Below are positions 45,433 to 57,847 of a stretch of DNA of 64,000 nt, piece after piece; within the stretch, counting starts at the first letter, position 1; each line of letters starts with the position of its first letter. The notes under the pieces are model-generated. The model was not told where the DNA came from. It searched no databases and was given only the letters and a program-made list of their open reading frames with translations. The translations under genes and the position numbers were made by a program. This stretch comes from Saxidomus purpurata (lineage: Eukaryota > Mollusca > Bivalvia > Venerida > Veneridae), in the NCBI GenBank assembly GCA_022818135.1, contig JAFMSR010000012.1, forward strand, positions 33,380,124-33,444,123. The letters are read 5' to 3'.

Positions 45433-46365
45433 ATGTTTTAGCTGGACTTTTCGAAGAAAAGAGGAGCTATTCTACTCGCCTCGGCGTCGGCGTCAACGTC
45501 CGCGTTGGTGTCATACCTTGGCTAAGTTTTTCGTACCACCCCCACTGTATTTCAAAACTATTCGAAGGTATGGCTTTGAAACTTAAATACTTGTTTACCA
45601 TCATAACCTCCATCTACAGACAAGAGTACATAACTCTGTCAAGGTTTTTGACAGAATTATGGCCCTTTTTTGACTTAGAAAGTGTATTGAGCTTGGTTAA
45701 GTTTTTCGTACCACCTCACTTTATTTCAAAACCATTAGAGGTATTGCTTTGAAACTTACCATACTTACCTATCATCATTACCTCCATCAACAGACAAGAG
45801 TACATACCCTGTCAAGGTTTTTGACAGAATTATGCCCAATTTTTACTTAGAAAATACATTGAATATGGGTAAAATCCACTAATTGACTTAACCCTTTGAG
45901 ATATTGCTTTAAAGCTTTTAATGCTTGTTAACATGATTACCCCCATCTGTAGACGAGAGAAGGTAACACTGTCAAGGATTTGTTTTAAAAATTAAGGCCC
46001 TTGATCTCGTATCAGTCCACTTTTTGACTAAACTGTTTGAGATACTAATTTGAAAGTTGGAATACTTGTTTACAATCATGATCCCCAAACATGGGCAGTA
46101 GAAGGTAATTCCGATAAGGATTTTATTTGAATTATGGCCCTTATCGGCTTAGAAACTCAGTTAAAATGTTCATTCATATCCGCTTGTTGACTTAACCATT
46201 TTAGATATAAGTTGGAGTACTTGTGTACCATCATGAGACCTATCTGTAAGCAAGAGAAGATAATTCTGTGAGAATGTTTCTTGTTTGTACTTGGAAATTC
46301 CTAGTTAAAGTCTTGTCTGCCCATAACTGTCAAAGTTTTGTTTTATTGGCAAAAACTAAAAAAGT
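45433..46365 (+). mobile_element. Tandem-core interspersed element
   Basis: Leader TAGCTGGACTTTTCGAAGAA, AGGAGCTATTCTACTCGCC, then GGCGTCGGCGTCAACGTCC and ACCTTGGCTAAGTTTTTCGT. At least four diverged units of 150-185 bp follow, with TTTCAAAACTATT...AGGTAT-GCTTTGAAACTT, ACAGACAAGAGTACATA and TGTCAAGGTTTTTGACAGAA. Non-coding; the open frame at 45570 is repeat-derived. Confidence 0.65.
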
Positions 46366-46479
46366 TGAGCGCGCTGTCCTCCTGACAGCTCAGTGTAAAC
46401 TTTAACTGATCTAATAAGTCTCTGTAAACGTTTAGAAAGTAGTGATCAATTGTTATTATTGTTGGGCCAGTTCGTTCAA

Positions 46480-46606
46480 ACGAGTTATGTAAGTGAAGTA
46501 GTGGATAGTTCTTTGCACATGTACTATGAAAACGAAACAAAACCGACTAAGAGAGCAAGATAAAGAATGGGTTAACATCATTGTTCAATGTGTAGCTTTA
46601 AAATGT
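46480..46606 (+). repeat. Interspersed repeat, copy of 30452-30573
   Basis: About 120-bp match. It is flanked by a separate direct repeat: TAATAAGTCTCTGTAAACGT..GTTTAGAAAG near 46412 and TAATACGTCTCTGCAAAAAG near 46657. Confidence 0.6.
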
Positions 46607-47134
46607 TATAAGATTTATACTATTATTTGCTCATTCATATTAACGTCAAATTATTTAATACGTCTCTGCAAAAAGTTTAGAAAGCGGTGATCAGTTCAAT
46701 TTATTGTTCGGCAAGGATAAAACATCGGTTTAGATCAAACATACCGTTCTCTTCCGGTAAAGTGGATACATTATGTTACCATGACTCAAATTTCATAATC
46801 ATACTTCACTTTGTTTTTGAACGGAACAACAATCAATTTAATCATTTACTAATCGATTATTTCTTATTGCTTAAAATACTAAGTATCTTAAAGATAAAAG
46901 TTGCAATATGTGGAACTATTTGCTCAAATTACAAAAAGATAGGAAGCTGTCTCTCGAAAGGGAAAATAAAATAAAAAATGTATGGGGACTTGGCAATAAC
47001 TTTTCTAGTTAAGACACAAGCTGTTCTAAGGCCCGCTGTGATTCTTTTGTTTCACAGTTTTCTTGTCATTTAGTATTATCAGATTGTTCATAGTTATGAT
47101 CAAACCGTATGATTTCTCTCCGGGTGAACCTGCC

Positions 47135-47880
47135 AGTAGTACAGTGTGGGCTGTATTTTCCTTGTTTCCTGTTGCTGTGACATTGCTGTTCTTGGTGACC
47201 TTGAACATTCAAGATAGCAGCCAACCTGATCGACTTGAACATCTGGAAATAATAGGGGTGTCTGTGGGAGGTAAAACTCGTTTGGTACTGCCTACTGAAA
47301 GTCTGCGAGTCTTCCTAAAAGTGTCGCAGAGCAGTGTAAATGGATTCTAACCTTTAAGGAATATCTATAGGAGGTAAAACTCATTTGGCACCGCCTCCTG
47401 AAAGTCTGCGAGTGTTCATGGAAGTATCGCTGACCGGTGCGAATGACCTAGGAGGGAACCGGGAATTTATGAAGACTTTATTTTCATTGGCACCGCTCCC
47501 TGCAATCTGCGAGTCTTCCTGAAATTGTCACAGACCGGTGCAAACGGATTTTAACCTTTTATGAATATCTAAGGGAGGTAAAACTTATTAAGAACCGCCT
47601 CCTGAAAGTCTGCGAGTGTCCCTAAAAGTGTCGCAGACCACTGCAAAATCTTCGGGCCTGAATAGTTGTTTATGGAACACATACGCTGTTTTCATATATA
47701 ATATTTGCAGGATAGGTTGTGGTCTGGAGTGTGCCAAACGAGTTTTACCTCCCAAGGACACCCCTGTTATTTCCAGATGTTCAAGTCGATCAGGATGGCC
47801 GCTATCTTATTCAAAGTCACCAAGTACAGCAATCGCTCAGAAACAGGAAACAAGAAGCAATACAACCCATACTGTACTAA
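47135..47880. mobile_element. Small foldback element with tandem centre
   Basis: Inverted arms of about 150 bp, 47135-47290 and 47727-47880, share AGTACAGTGTGGG/CCCATACTGTACT, GATCGACTTGAACATCTGGA and AGGTAAAACTCGTTTGG. Between them are about four units of roughly 100-120 bp with GGAGGTAAAACT, CACCGCCTCCTGAAAGTCTG and CGAGTGTTC..GTGTCGCAGA. No coding capacity. Target duplication not established. Confidence 0.7.
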
Positions 47881-47884
47881 TCCT

Positions 47885-50320
47885 ATCAATATCTCCATTA
47901 TTGTTTAAATACTTTTTGTTAGTGACCGGTAAAAGAAAAACAAGGTTGCTACGCTAGTTTAAGGGCTTAATGGTTGAAATATGTAGAACTGTTTTTCACT
48001 TTTTACTAATTAAAGCATCGGCACGTACAATACTAAATAGTTCATCCTTAAAATTGATACCATGCAATAAATGTGTGATTAAGAAAGGTTGGTCTTGTTT
48101 AAAGACAAATTGGTCTACGTGATACCGTTTTGCGACGCAGTTGTTTTCATTTCACAAGTTTTAAAGAATAGGACGAAATCGATAACACTATTATAGAGGG
48201 CATAAGTCTCACGAAATGTCCGTGACATAGTTTAAGTGATCATAATTATTGGTCATGCAAAATGCGTAATTATTAAAAGGTGGGCGAGTTTCATCTTGAA
48301 TATATAATACGATTAATTAGGAGCTTGTTATATCGTATTAACAGGCTACGAATTTAAATTAATAACTCTACATTACTCCCAATTAGTGATAATAATATAG
48401 TAGAGTATGATTTTTTTACAAACAAAACCCGGTAACAGCAACATGTGCACACTTTTACTAGCGTATTATTTCAATATAACTGAAACACAATTGACTTAAG
48501 AATCTGACCGTTTTGATACCAGTTATAAAGTTAGTACTTGAAGTGGCCATGTACAAAAAAGTACACTTGTCCTAAAGACTAACATACATCTGTTGGTGTA
48601 TTCGACTAACCCAATTCGTTGGTTCAAGGATATTACTGGAAAATGAGTTTAAAGAAGATACAGTAAGGTAAAGGTTATTCAGATCTTATGTAAGGTATTT
48701 AGGCGGTGTGGTTTTGAAGACATCACAATCAGCAAGCTTAAGTCTAAATGTAGTGTTTTCAATGAAAACAGTATTGAAAATCATTTACATATACATGCTT
48801 TCAATAGCAAATGAATATTGAAAATACTAGGGAATGCCGAATTATCAGTGTAATTCAATACATGAATGATATGCCCCAGCAGTAGATAATGAGCTCAATT
48901 ACTCAGAAGACTTCAGTCACTTGTGGAGGATTGGTACGACTTCCATGTCAAAAAACTAACAGATATAGACACCATCTATAAAACCCTACATATCTAAACG
49001 TTAACCTCGATACTTAAAACATGAACTCGGTCAGGAAATATATTCAACATAATGACCTAGATGGCATACGTGGGACTATCACGCGGTATTCCGATGGTCG
49101 ATCCTTTGAAAAGTAATTTCAGTTGTTGTCACATCTTGTAACATTATTAACCTTCCCTTCCTGTAACAGATGATTTTCACGCAAAATCAGTTTATATACA
49201 GAAAACAGAATTTGGTGTGAACATCGCCACGTTATTCCTGACTTTCTGAAGTTTTTCAGAATTCAGTAGTATACTCGCTTGAGCATCATATTTCATTTTA
49301 TATAGGATTTTTCTATCATCCAACTATGGTTTTCACTATTCAATTATCCTCACTATATTTCTCCATAGAACGCATATGCCATCTACTGTAAATCATATTC
49401 AAAGCTAAATAATTAGATGGAAAAAACCATAACAAAGGAATATCATATAGTTATACTTCCTACGCAGAAGTTTTCTCTTAATTTTTCTTCTATACGTAAA
49501 AAAAGAGAAATAAGAAATGCATCATCAGTGGATGTGATGTCAAAAAGCAAGTTAGATAACTTCGCCTTTGGTAATATCCAAATATTAGAGAAAGGCTTTG
49601 GTTCTTATATGTTTCCTTTTTGCATCTTCAAATGTTCAATTTTGTTTTCCTTGAAATTTACATAACCTTAAAATAAGGATATGGTAATTATATATTGCGC
49701 TTCATTGGCTGTCTTACGTTTAAATATATAGTTTCATTGATTGTCTGTAAGAATTACTAGTGTATTGGCATAAAAATAAAACATTAGAAAGGGTATGAAA
49801 AAGTTACTTTTCGTCGTACACATCTTTTTACTATCGAACTGTGGTAACCCTTAGACAGATACAACTGAAATACTACAAATAAATGGCGGCCATACAGACA
49901 GACAGACAAACAGAAAGACGATGGAGTGTAAAAGTCATTTCCTGAATCACCATGCTTTTTTTTCAGGAAGGCAAAAAGACAAGAAAAATGAAAAATGTAA
50001 AAGTTCCCATCTGCAAGATTCATCATAGGAAATTCAAGCTATTTATGGTTCTGTTGGAGAACAATACCTTATTCTTACCCTGTGCATAAAACAGATATGG
50101 TATCTATTGGTATAAGTTATGAATCATTTTAAGATGTTTGCAATATTAATAATATACACACATGTTTATATGATTCATCATTCGATCAGCGTTCAACTAA
50201 TACACCAAATCGCTCCGCAGATACATTTTATGTAAGTGATATTAAAACGACATCTGTTCTCGCAAAATCAATACTACAGCAAGTCACAATGAAAAACGAA
50301 CGAAAGTTACTCAGCATAAA
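47885..50320. other. AT-rich interval, nothing recognised
   Basis: No exon or element could be supported. A short ACAGACAGACAGACAAAC stretch lies near 49895. Confidence 0.4.
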
Positions 50321-50335
50321 CACTCTCAACTCAAA

Positions 50336-50990
50336 GTGCCTTTTGTGTTGAAATTCTTAGATCCAAGAATGGCACATGTTTTAAGAAAACATTATGCTCA
50401 AACTAAAATCTTGTTCTACAAAATATATAATGGTCTTGCTCTGCTATATCTATCTACATTTGTCGCGTCAACTGTTGGTGACTTATCTTCATACAACTTT
50501 CGAAACTTGCAAATTGCCAGAAACATACCTTGCAGAACACAGTTCTACTCACAGTCTTTCCCACCGTCAGCCACTAGTGCATCGAATGCTGTCGCAATTG
50601 ACGACATAAATTCGCTGTTATTCTCTTCGTTCAAAAGTAGGCTAAACTCTTAACTTGCAACGAACTCCTAAATACTACTGCATAGGACCACGTAACATGC
50701 ACGACTTAGAACAAATTGTAGCTCACTCACTAAATGAACACTTATACTAAAGAAAAACCCATTATAATCAGTCCATTGTGTGAATGTGGTGATATTGAAG
50801 ACACCTGTCATTATATTTTCAGCTGTCATAAGTATAGATCAGAGCGAGAAGAGTTTCAATCTAACATGATATATATCTACTGTTACAATGTCTACTATAC
50901 TATACAGAGATTATTGCCTAACTACAGAAATGAACACTAAAATATTCAAGCATTTTACAACGCAAATATAAATGTTTTTGAAATGTAAAT
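50336..50990 (+). pseudogene. LINE ORF2 C-terminal fragment, third lineage
   Basis: 50336-50653 encodes KILFYKIYNGLALLYLSTFV, GDLSSYNFRN, IPCRTQFYSQSFPPSA and LLFSSFKSRLN. These are the end blocks (FYKI-NGL, YNxRN, RTxxYxxSFxPS, FKSRLN) common to several invertebrate non-LTR ORFs. A frame change leads to YYCIGPRNMHDLEQIVAHSL, a stop, then CECGDIEDTCHYIFSC, the terminal Cys/His motif. WNSLP is replaced by SNAVAID in this copy. 5'-truncated near 50300 and AT-rich afterwards. Confidence 0.75.
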
Positions 50991-51231
50991 ATAATCAATA
51001 AATAAGTACATTATAGAATATATTTACAATTATTCAAAATAAGATGTAGATATTATCTAAATTATAGTCCGTAATTAAAAAGCGATCACAGTACCACCTA
51101 CCTAGTCCTGTGATACTTCCATGTTTATTGCACAATCTCTCAACTTACGCTATCTTTTCTCACAATTTCTCAAACGGATCTTTTTCTTTAACTAATTATA
51201 ACTAACAGTTATATTCTATGACCTGCATTTA

Positions 51232-51945
51232 CCTAAACACCGGATACAAATTCGAAGTATTCGAAGCAAAGCATATGCAAAATCGAATACAGCTCCCTAT
51301 GTTTGCTTTATTAGAATATATAAAGAACCATGATCCCTTTGTTAAAAATGTCCACAGATAGAAATTAGGAACCTTAATTACCTAAAACATCAAAACACAT
51401 TTGCAATATATTGCATATTACATCTATTCACTACGTCTATTTGTCCCACCATCTGTCTGTTGTCCTACCCTGTCTGTTGTCTTATCCGTCCGTCTGTCAA
51501 GCCGTAGTGTACCCTGACGTGTATGAGCTTCAGTCCGTCAACATTTGCCCTTTGTTTGCCTTATGTGCTATCGTCATAAGAAAATAATGAAGGTTTACTG
51601 AAAAAAAATGTTTCTCCAATATCAGCAAAAAGGTAATTAAAGTTCAAATTTTCATTCAACTGTCCGCCCAACATGTGCGGACAAAAGGACAGACATCTCA
51701 GGGCTAAGTACTGCATCCTGAATTGCAGTATGAATCTTTGTTATTCTATAATAAATTCTTTGCCGCGTATATTTATAAACGAATGATACGTCTTTGTTGC
51801 ATCGGGTCACTCTATTCGAAAAAAAGGTACAAGAACCCCGAATACGGCTCCCATTTGATAAGGGGAGCTGTATTCGTTGATGCGCACCGGATACAACTCA
51901 CTAGGGGGCTGTATTTGAAAGGAGCTGTATCCAGTGTTGCACACA
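51232..51945. mobile_element. Possible DNA element with AACAC(C/T)GGATAC ends
   Basis: AACACCGGATACAAATTCG (51232) and, in reverse complement, AACACTGGATACAGCTCC (51945) with GAATACAGCTCCC/GGGAGCTGTATTCG pairing further in (51286 and 51873). The interior is AT-rich with TGTCTGTTGTCC repeats. Boundaries are approximate. Confidence 0.4.
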
Positions 51946-51949
51946 CGTC

Positions 51950-53150
51950 CTAATTACCAAATCTGATAACACATTGTACATTTTTTACCGTTTCTAAATT
52001 AAACAAATTGTAAAGTTACCATACTAACAAGTTTTGAGAATCAACTACAAGCACATTAAACTCTAATTTATAAAAAGACTGAAATTTTGTTACCTTAGAT
52101 TAAATTTATATTTGTCAGGAGAGAGTTTATAAAAAAAGCTATTAGCTTTCTACTCTATCCTGTATGTACCAATGGTGTTATGTTCATATTTTGTAAATGT
52201 TTTGAATTAATAAAATATTGTTTAAACAATCTTTTACAAGCAATAATATTCACGAAACAGGAAACGGTTATTTTGAATTACTTAAATTTCGAAAGAATAT
52301 TCGATATTTACGAATTTTACATTCAGAAAATATAGATGTCAAGATCTCCTTTCAACATATTGAAGATCTAGATTTTAAGCTTAACACCAGATCGTCGTCG
52401 GAAGTGATAGATAACTATAACACCTTCCTTAAGAAGACAATTTAATAAAATTTAATAAAAACCACAAGTTCTAGATCTGAGATATGCTGTATACAGTAAA
52501 ACTTCGATAAGTTAAACTCAATCTTCAATAATTAAAAAACGTGGGACTACTCTGGACCTCTAGTAGTCCCCTGTAATATTTCCTGTACGTTTGACTTCAC
52601 ATCACCATTTGTTACTCGATAACTCGAGGAACACCTACGGCCCCATTGGTTTGTTTTCTTATTGATTTACCGGGGGTGTGAGAGGGGAGTCACTTGATAA
52701 GCGTAAAGTCATATAGTGAAACCTTTAAAACCTTTTGTCTGAAACATTAATGCTAAGAACTTTGAAATGTAGTTTGTTGCATTGTCTAGTAGTGCTCTCT
52801 TTAGTTTGATCATTCAAAAATATGGAGTCAATGTCACAGACCTGAAAATAGAATCATTGTTACTAAATGCAATAATAGTTTACAGTAAAACAAATATGAT
52901 GGACATATTTGAAAGAACTTTTGTACATAACAACGTATGAGTTTATATATCTACATTGCAATGCAAATTTGTTTGACTTCTTTTGTTCAATTGTGTCGAC
53001 AGTGTATTTCCTTCATCCCCTCTTGACCTTTGGTTGTTGTGGCAGACCTCAATTGTACGGCTCTGAAAGCACCTTAAAGATTGAGCGAAATAACCCTGGG
53101 CTTGTCCACGAGGATCAGGACAATACGACATGTTGATTGACTTAAAATAT
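51950..53150. other. AT-rich interval, nothing recognised
   Basis: No supported gene. The open frame at 52218-52445 shows no known motif. Confidence 0.4.
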
Positions 53151-53154
53151 ATCA

Positions 53155-53290
53155 TGTCTTAGGAGCTTTCTTCCTGGAAAAACCAGTACTGGTGTCATAT
53201 GAGGAGGTACGGTCATGACCTTGGTGGGGCTCGAACCCGCAACCTCCGGGTGAGCGGCAGACACCTAAACCACTACACCACAGCTCCCCT
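53155..53290 (-). mobile_element. tRNA-derived SINE
   Basis: Minus strand from 53290: GGAGCTGTGGTGTAGTGGTT (box A), GCCGCTCACCCGGAGG, GGTTCGAGCCC (box B), then a body ACCAGTACTGGTTTTTCCAG and AAGCTCCTAAGACATGATAT. The tRNA-related head is one of the best preserved in the window. Confidence 0.65.
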
Positions 53291-54960
53291 TCAACTGTGC
53301 ATGAACTGTTCACCCCATGAATGTCACAGCCTATGATTGTACCTTAAAATTATACCTGTTTATTCTTTTTTTGCGACTACTGTATTATAGCCGTTTTCCA
53401 TTTACTCATTGTGACGTACTTTTGTATGTATATTAATGTATGTTGTGCTGATGCAGCCCATAGTTTGTGGGACTTATTGCTGTGCTTGTAAATAAACTTT
53501 GAAAACTTTGAAAATTTATTTCTATTTGTTACTACTATAATCAAATACAATGTACCTCAGTTTGTGAAGTTTGACAAGCACAGATAATAGTTTGAATAAT
53601 TAGCTGACAGAAAAGTATATCAGTATATGTTGCAGTTACAAAGTGCCGTGTTTTGACTTAATTAGATTTGATGTTATAATGCAGTCACATATAATCTTCA
53701 ACTGTGAGGATGAAACTGTAACATAAATTTGTTTGCTACTTATCGTTTGTCTGTCTGTACGTCTGTCATCAATGTAATCTGTCATCAATGACAGTTATCA
53801 AGTTGTTATGTTTAATTAATTCTTTATTTAGTAATAATAAAGTGAATTGTTTCAAACTTGAGTAGTACGACATAGTGACAATTAACTGTCTTACTGATCG
53901 TGTGTCCATTAGTATGTGAAAGAGCTCTAATACCTTCACTGTAATTGTCCGTTGAGCTGTTCTCATCTCCTGCATAAACCCATATTCAATTTGGTGGTTT
54001 TGGGTTATATTGGTTACATGAATGCAAAATGTATATGTGCGGTATTAAACACCCTACGCATTTATCTGCACGTCGTACATGTTTCGTTTTTTCAGCTGGT
54101 GAAGTTTGACAAACACTGAATCAATTTTATAGTTAGAGAGTTTTACTCATTACCTACATAGTAATAGTTCAGATTTTGAATTAAACCATATTGTTACATA
54201 ATGTAACCTGATACAAATAAAGTTGAATGTCGTTGTTGTTATTGTTAAAGTCATAAATTATTTCTAAACAATATTCTAATGCTTAAAATTGCTTACTTAC
54301 AACATTTACTCGTATGAACAATTTTCGAGCTAGCATTTGTAAATATTGCTTGTTTCCGTATTACAAAGTATTTGAACATATCCAAAAATATTGAAATATC
54401 TTTGTAAAGTTAACATTAAATGTCCAGTGTGTATACGTATGAACATAGTATTCTGCAGCTAACACGTTTATATGTAATGAGAAATATTTATCTCCTATCT
54501 GAGTTCTTCACAAATGTCAAAACAACTCTGAAACACTCACTTTTCCAACTGTTGAATACCACTATTAATACTTTTCCCTTTCGTAATCTTGATATAATTA
54601 TTTTATTTTAATAAGTGACGCAATTTAAGAAAAAGGCCTTTATTTCCATACGGATTCGACAATGTATTATCAATGTTTTTTCTCCCAACAAACACATCTA
54701 CACTGATATAATTTTTTCCCATTTTCTTTCCACTTTGTAAAATATTTCCTTCTATCAAAGCAGATATGCTGAACAGTATAATATTTTTATCAAACAGTTA
54801 TTTACGAGTCAAAACATCAACATGTACAAACAAACCTCTTACGGCGCTTGACTTGTTTTTTTGATATCACTACTGACAACTACTGTTAAATTCTATCCGG
54901 AGATACAGTTGACAGACGCTTATTAAATAAGGAATGTAAAGTAAAACCTATGTAGGAGTC
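53291..54960. other. AT-rich interval, nothing recognised
   Basis: TTGTAAATAAACTTTGAAAA near 53489 could be a retroelement 3' tail, without other support. No other feature was seen. Confidence 0.35.
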
Positions 54961-54974
54961 CAAAGATATCCGTA

Positions 54975-55040
54975 TAAATAGATACCTGATGTGAGGTTGG
55001 ACATCGGAGGACGGACAGAACGAAGGGGTGTTCTCAAAAT
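54975..55040 (+). repeat. Outer inverted repeat, left
   Basis: GATACCTGATGTGAGGTTGG...GACGGACAGAACGAAGGGGTGTTCTCAA matches in reverse complement 59695-59755. It frames the nested inverted structure 55-59.8 kb. Confidence 0.7.
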
Positions 55041-55219
55041 GATACATTTATATAAATATGTAAGGCCAACTGTTTCTGTAATTTATTACAAATATTTTCC
55101 TGTAATTGTAAAGATACAAAACAAAAGATTCATGTGCACGTGTGACGTAACGTAAAATAAATGTTTTAACTTTCTGCAGCATAGTTTGTCTAATTGTCAG
55201 TCAGTAGCACCACTGTTCG

Positions 55220-55515
55220 AATATGTGATATCACTAATTACCTCTGTGACCACATGGTATCACCTATTGGTGATAGCACCTATTCAAGGCTGATATGTGA
55301 GATAATATATTCCAATATGTGATATCTTTGAAGCATCGTTTTACTATTTTGTGCACATATAACCTATTTGCATCACCCATTCAAATATTCGAATAGATGA
55401 TATCACATATTCAAATAGGTGATATCACCTATTTAAAGGGAATGCGGAATTTAACCTATTATATCTGGTGATATTATCTATTCAAAATGTTGGTATCACC
55501 TTCTCGTAATCGTGG
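55220..55515 (+). repeat. GATATCACC palindromic repeat, left arm
   Basis: Dense repetition of GGTGATATCACC, TATTCAAATAGG and relatives. Order-conserved inverted similarity to 58465-58840 (for example GTTTTACTATTTTGTGCAC against GTTTTACTATTTGATGCAC). Many local hairpins. Confidence 0.7.
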
Positions 55516-55880
55516 TGATATCAACAACAACAAAAAAAAACAACAACAAATTTTATTAAGCATTTAAGCATTACAATGCTTCTTGCCACAAAACTATAAT
55601 TATAGTGTAGAAGTATGGTCTCTCAATGAGAGGAGCTTGAGGAAGTTTTTCAAAAAAAATATAAAGGCTATAATGATTTTTTATAATCATGACTAAAGTC
55701 CTAAAGGAGTATAATTGTATATAGAAAGTTAAGTTTTTGAAATACACGCAAAAACTGTCTAAATGCATACTTTAAGATGTTACTTAGTGTAATATATATG
55801 CACAGAAAAACTATATACGTAGCATAAGTGATACATAAATGAATTGGTACGAAAAGAAATGAATTGTCTTAAAAAACAAT

Positions 55881-56666
55881 TTAATTCCTTGTGTCAGTAT
55901 CTTGTCTGCGAATGTTTGCAAAACATATGTATTTCGAAAGATTACATAATACTTTTTTACTTGTTGAACACATCAATTTGTCAAACTTGTTTAATGTTGG
56001 CCATTTACAAAAATATCCATTAAAATATATTTTCCTTAAATCTTTATAAATAGGACATACTAGCAGGAAGTGGTACTCACTTTCCACCGTATTTAAATTG
56101 CAAAATTTGCATTTTCTTTCATTTCTAGCTATATTGTTATAACGCCCGCGCTCGATTTCGAGTCTATATGAAGATAGCCTAAATTTTGTAAGAGCGATTT
56201 TGTGTTTTTTATTTGGAATAATGTCCAAGTAAGATTCAGTTTGAAAATCATGCTTGATACGACAATAATATTCTAGTCTGTGTGAGTTATTGATATCACT
56301 GTACCATTTTTGTTTATATTGATCAAAAAGTCTAAATTTAACTAAATTGTAAATGTAGTCATGATCATTTGTGTTTATAAAATTCTGGTTTTCCCATAAT
56401 GCTCTAAAACCTAAGTTGTTTAGCATTGATTTGAGATGATGTGCCCAATTTTTACAGTGATTATTCTGTGCATCATTTTTTAGCATAATATATGTGCTTT
56501 TTATTAAGCTATTGTTTTCTGAATTCAATATCCTGAGCCAGAATCTTATTATGTGCATTTTTCTTATTATTTCTATTGGGAATCTTCCTAGTTCTCTGTA
56601 TAGAGCTGACAAATTCGTTGATTTGTTTACGCAGAGAAGTTTACGTAAGAACTTAGTATGAACCAT
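55881..56666 (-). pseudogene. LINE ORF2 C-terminal part, open frame
   Basis: A 261-codon open frame with the full block order of the RT C-terminal region and the Cys/His cluster. It is separated from the upstream RT frame (56653-57123) by a one-frame shift; both look only mildly decayed. Confidence 0.8.
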
Positions 56667-57123
56667 TTCTATAATCTTTTCCTTCGTTAAACCCCCAAAC
56701 CTCTGCGGAATAGTTTAGCACAGATGAGACTAACTTATCAAAAAGATTAAGTTTTTCATGTGTTTTGAATTCATACCTGCGAAATACAGAGAATAATCTA
56801 TGCATTGCTTTAGACGCGTGTTCTGCAATACTTTTTTGTGTTCTATGCCAATTTCCATTTTTGAAGAGGAGGACACCTAGATATTTAAATGAGGAGACAA
56901 CTTCTATTTTTTCGTCATAGAGGTAGAAATCATGATATGTGTGTCGATTTCCCTTTTCAAAAAATAACTCCTTAGTTTTGTTTATATTGATTTTTAAACC
57001 CAAAGCATTACAATAAGTTTGTATATCTTTTAACATTTTTTGTAAAGAAGACGGTGAAGTTGCAAATAATACTTGATCATCTGTGTATAATATTAAGAAT
57101 AGTTTCTTCAATTGTGAAAACAC
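56653..57123 (-). pseudogene. LINE reverse transcriptase, motifs C to E
   Basis: Contains YTDDQVLFATSP (catalytic Asp pair), LQKMLKDIQTYCNALGLKIN, NKTKELFF and SFKYLGVLLFKNGNW. Continuous over 156 codons with one frame shift to motif B upstream (57077-57328) and one downstream. Confidence 0.85.
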
Positions 57124-57280
57124 CGTTTAAATTTGTATTGATATTGTCAACGAGGTCGTTGACGAACATCATTAAAAGCAGACTAGAACTCGGGTCCCCT
57201 TGTTTCACTCCAAGGTGTGAATCAATAACATCTGAAATTTGCATTTTGTATTTTACAGCAGATATCATGCATTGCCTTAA

Positions 57281-57847
57281 GTAGAGGTTATTATACGGGG
57301 CAGGTGTGCCTTTAGGCGATATTGGCACACTTGGTGAGCTATTTGAACCAAGTGTGCCAATATCGCCTTAAGGCACACCTGCCCCGTATAATTACCTTTT
57401 TATTGCATATGTTGAACATCAGTTTTGCTGAAAATGGGAAAAGATAAGACAAAAAAGATACAAAACGCACATTCCTACAATACTTATACTATTTCATAAA
57501 AATAAATGCCATTGAATGAATAAATTATTCATACTATCCACAAAAGCAAACGTGTCAGTTTCCACATTTCGGTGCTCAATAAGCCTAAATTCTAAATTCA
57601 ATAAACGTTGAGATAGAGACTTCTGTGTCCTTTCGGCGGCCATTTTCCGTTACGTCTACGTTGTCAATTACGTCAACGTTTTCACGTGCTGACAGTCTAA
57701 CGTTGCTGCATAGTTGACCGGAAATAGCCTCAATACGAATTTTCTGGCACACTAGCAAGTGTGCCGATATCAGTTATCGGCACACTACGTCACGTGATCG
57801 TTTTATCGGCCCGTATCACCGACAATCAAAGGCAAATTTGATACTAT
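57281..57847. repeat. Palindromic element, tandem copy 1
   Basis: Starts GTAGAGGTTATTATACGGGG. The first 110 bp form a long hairpin: CAGGTGTGCCTTTAGGCGAT..TTGG with CCAA..ATCGCCTTAAGGCACACCTG. Later hairpins GGCACACTAGCAAGTGTGCC and CGATATCAGTTATCG. Ends GGCAAATTTGATACTAT. Directly followed by copy 2. The LINE ends at this boundary. Confidence 0.8.

Larger units (their letters stand above)
55526..57281 (-). mobile_element. LINE, 5'-truncated, minus strand
   Basis: Same type as the LINE at 0.5 kb. The minus strand reads LGVKQGDPSSSLLLMMFVND (motif B) near 57210, then a short disruption, YTDDQVLFATSP (motif C) near 57080, FKYLGVLLF (motif E) near 56875, VLNYSAEVWGF, a frame change at about 56660, then TKFLRKLLCVNKST, ELGRFPIEIIRKM, RFWLRIL, FDQYKQKW, RLSSYRLEIERGR and KCKFCN...ESEYHFLLVCP to a stop near 55881. 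A (TTG)n-type tail ends at about 55526. It has inserted into the palindromic repeat. Motif C is YTDD, not the usual YADD/FADD. Confidence 0.88.

Noticed and set aside
45570..45752. 60-codon open frame near 45.6 kb
   Set aside because: It lies within tandem units of a non-coding interspersed element.
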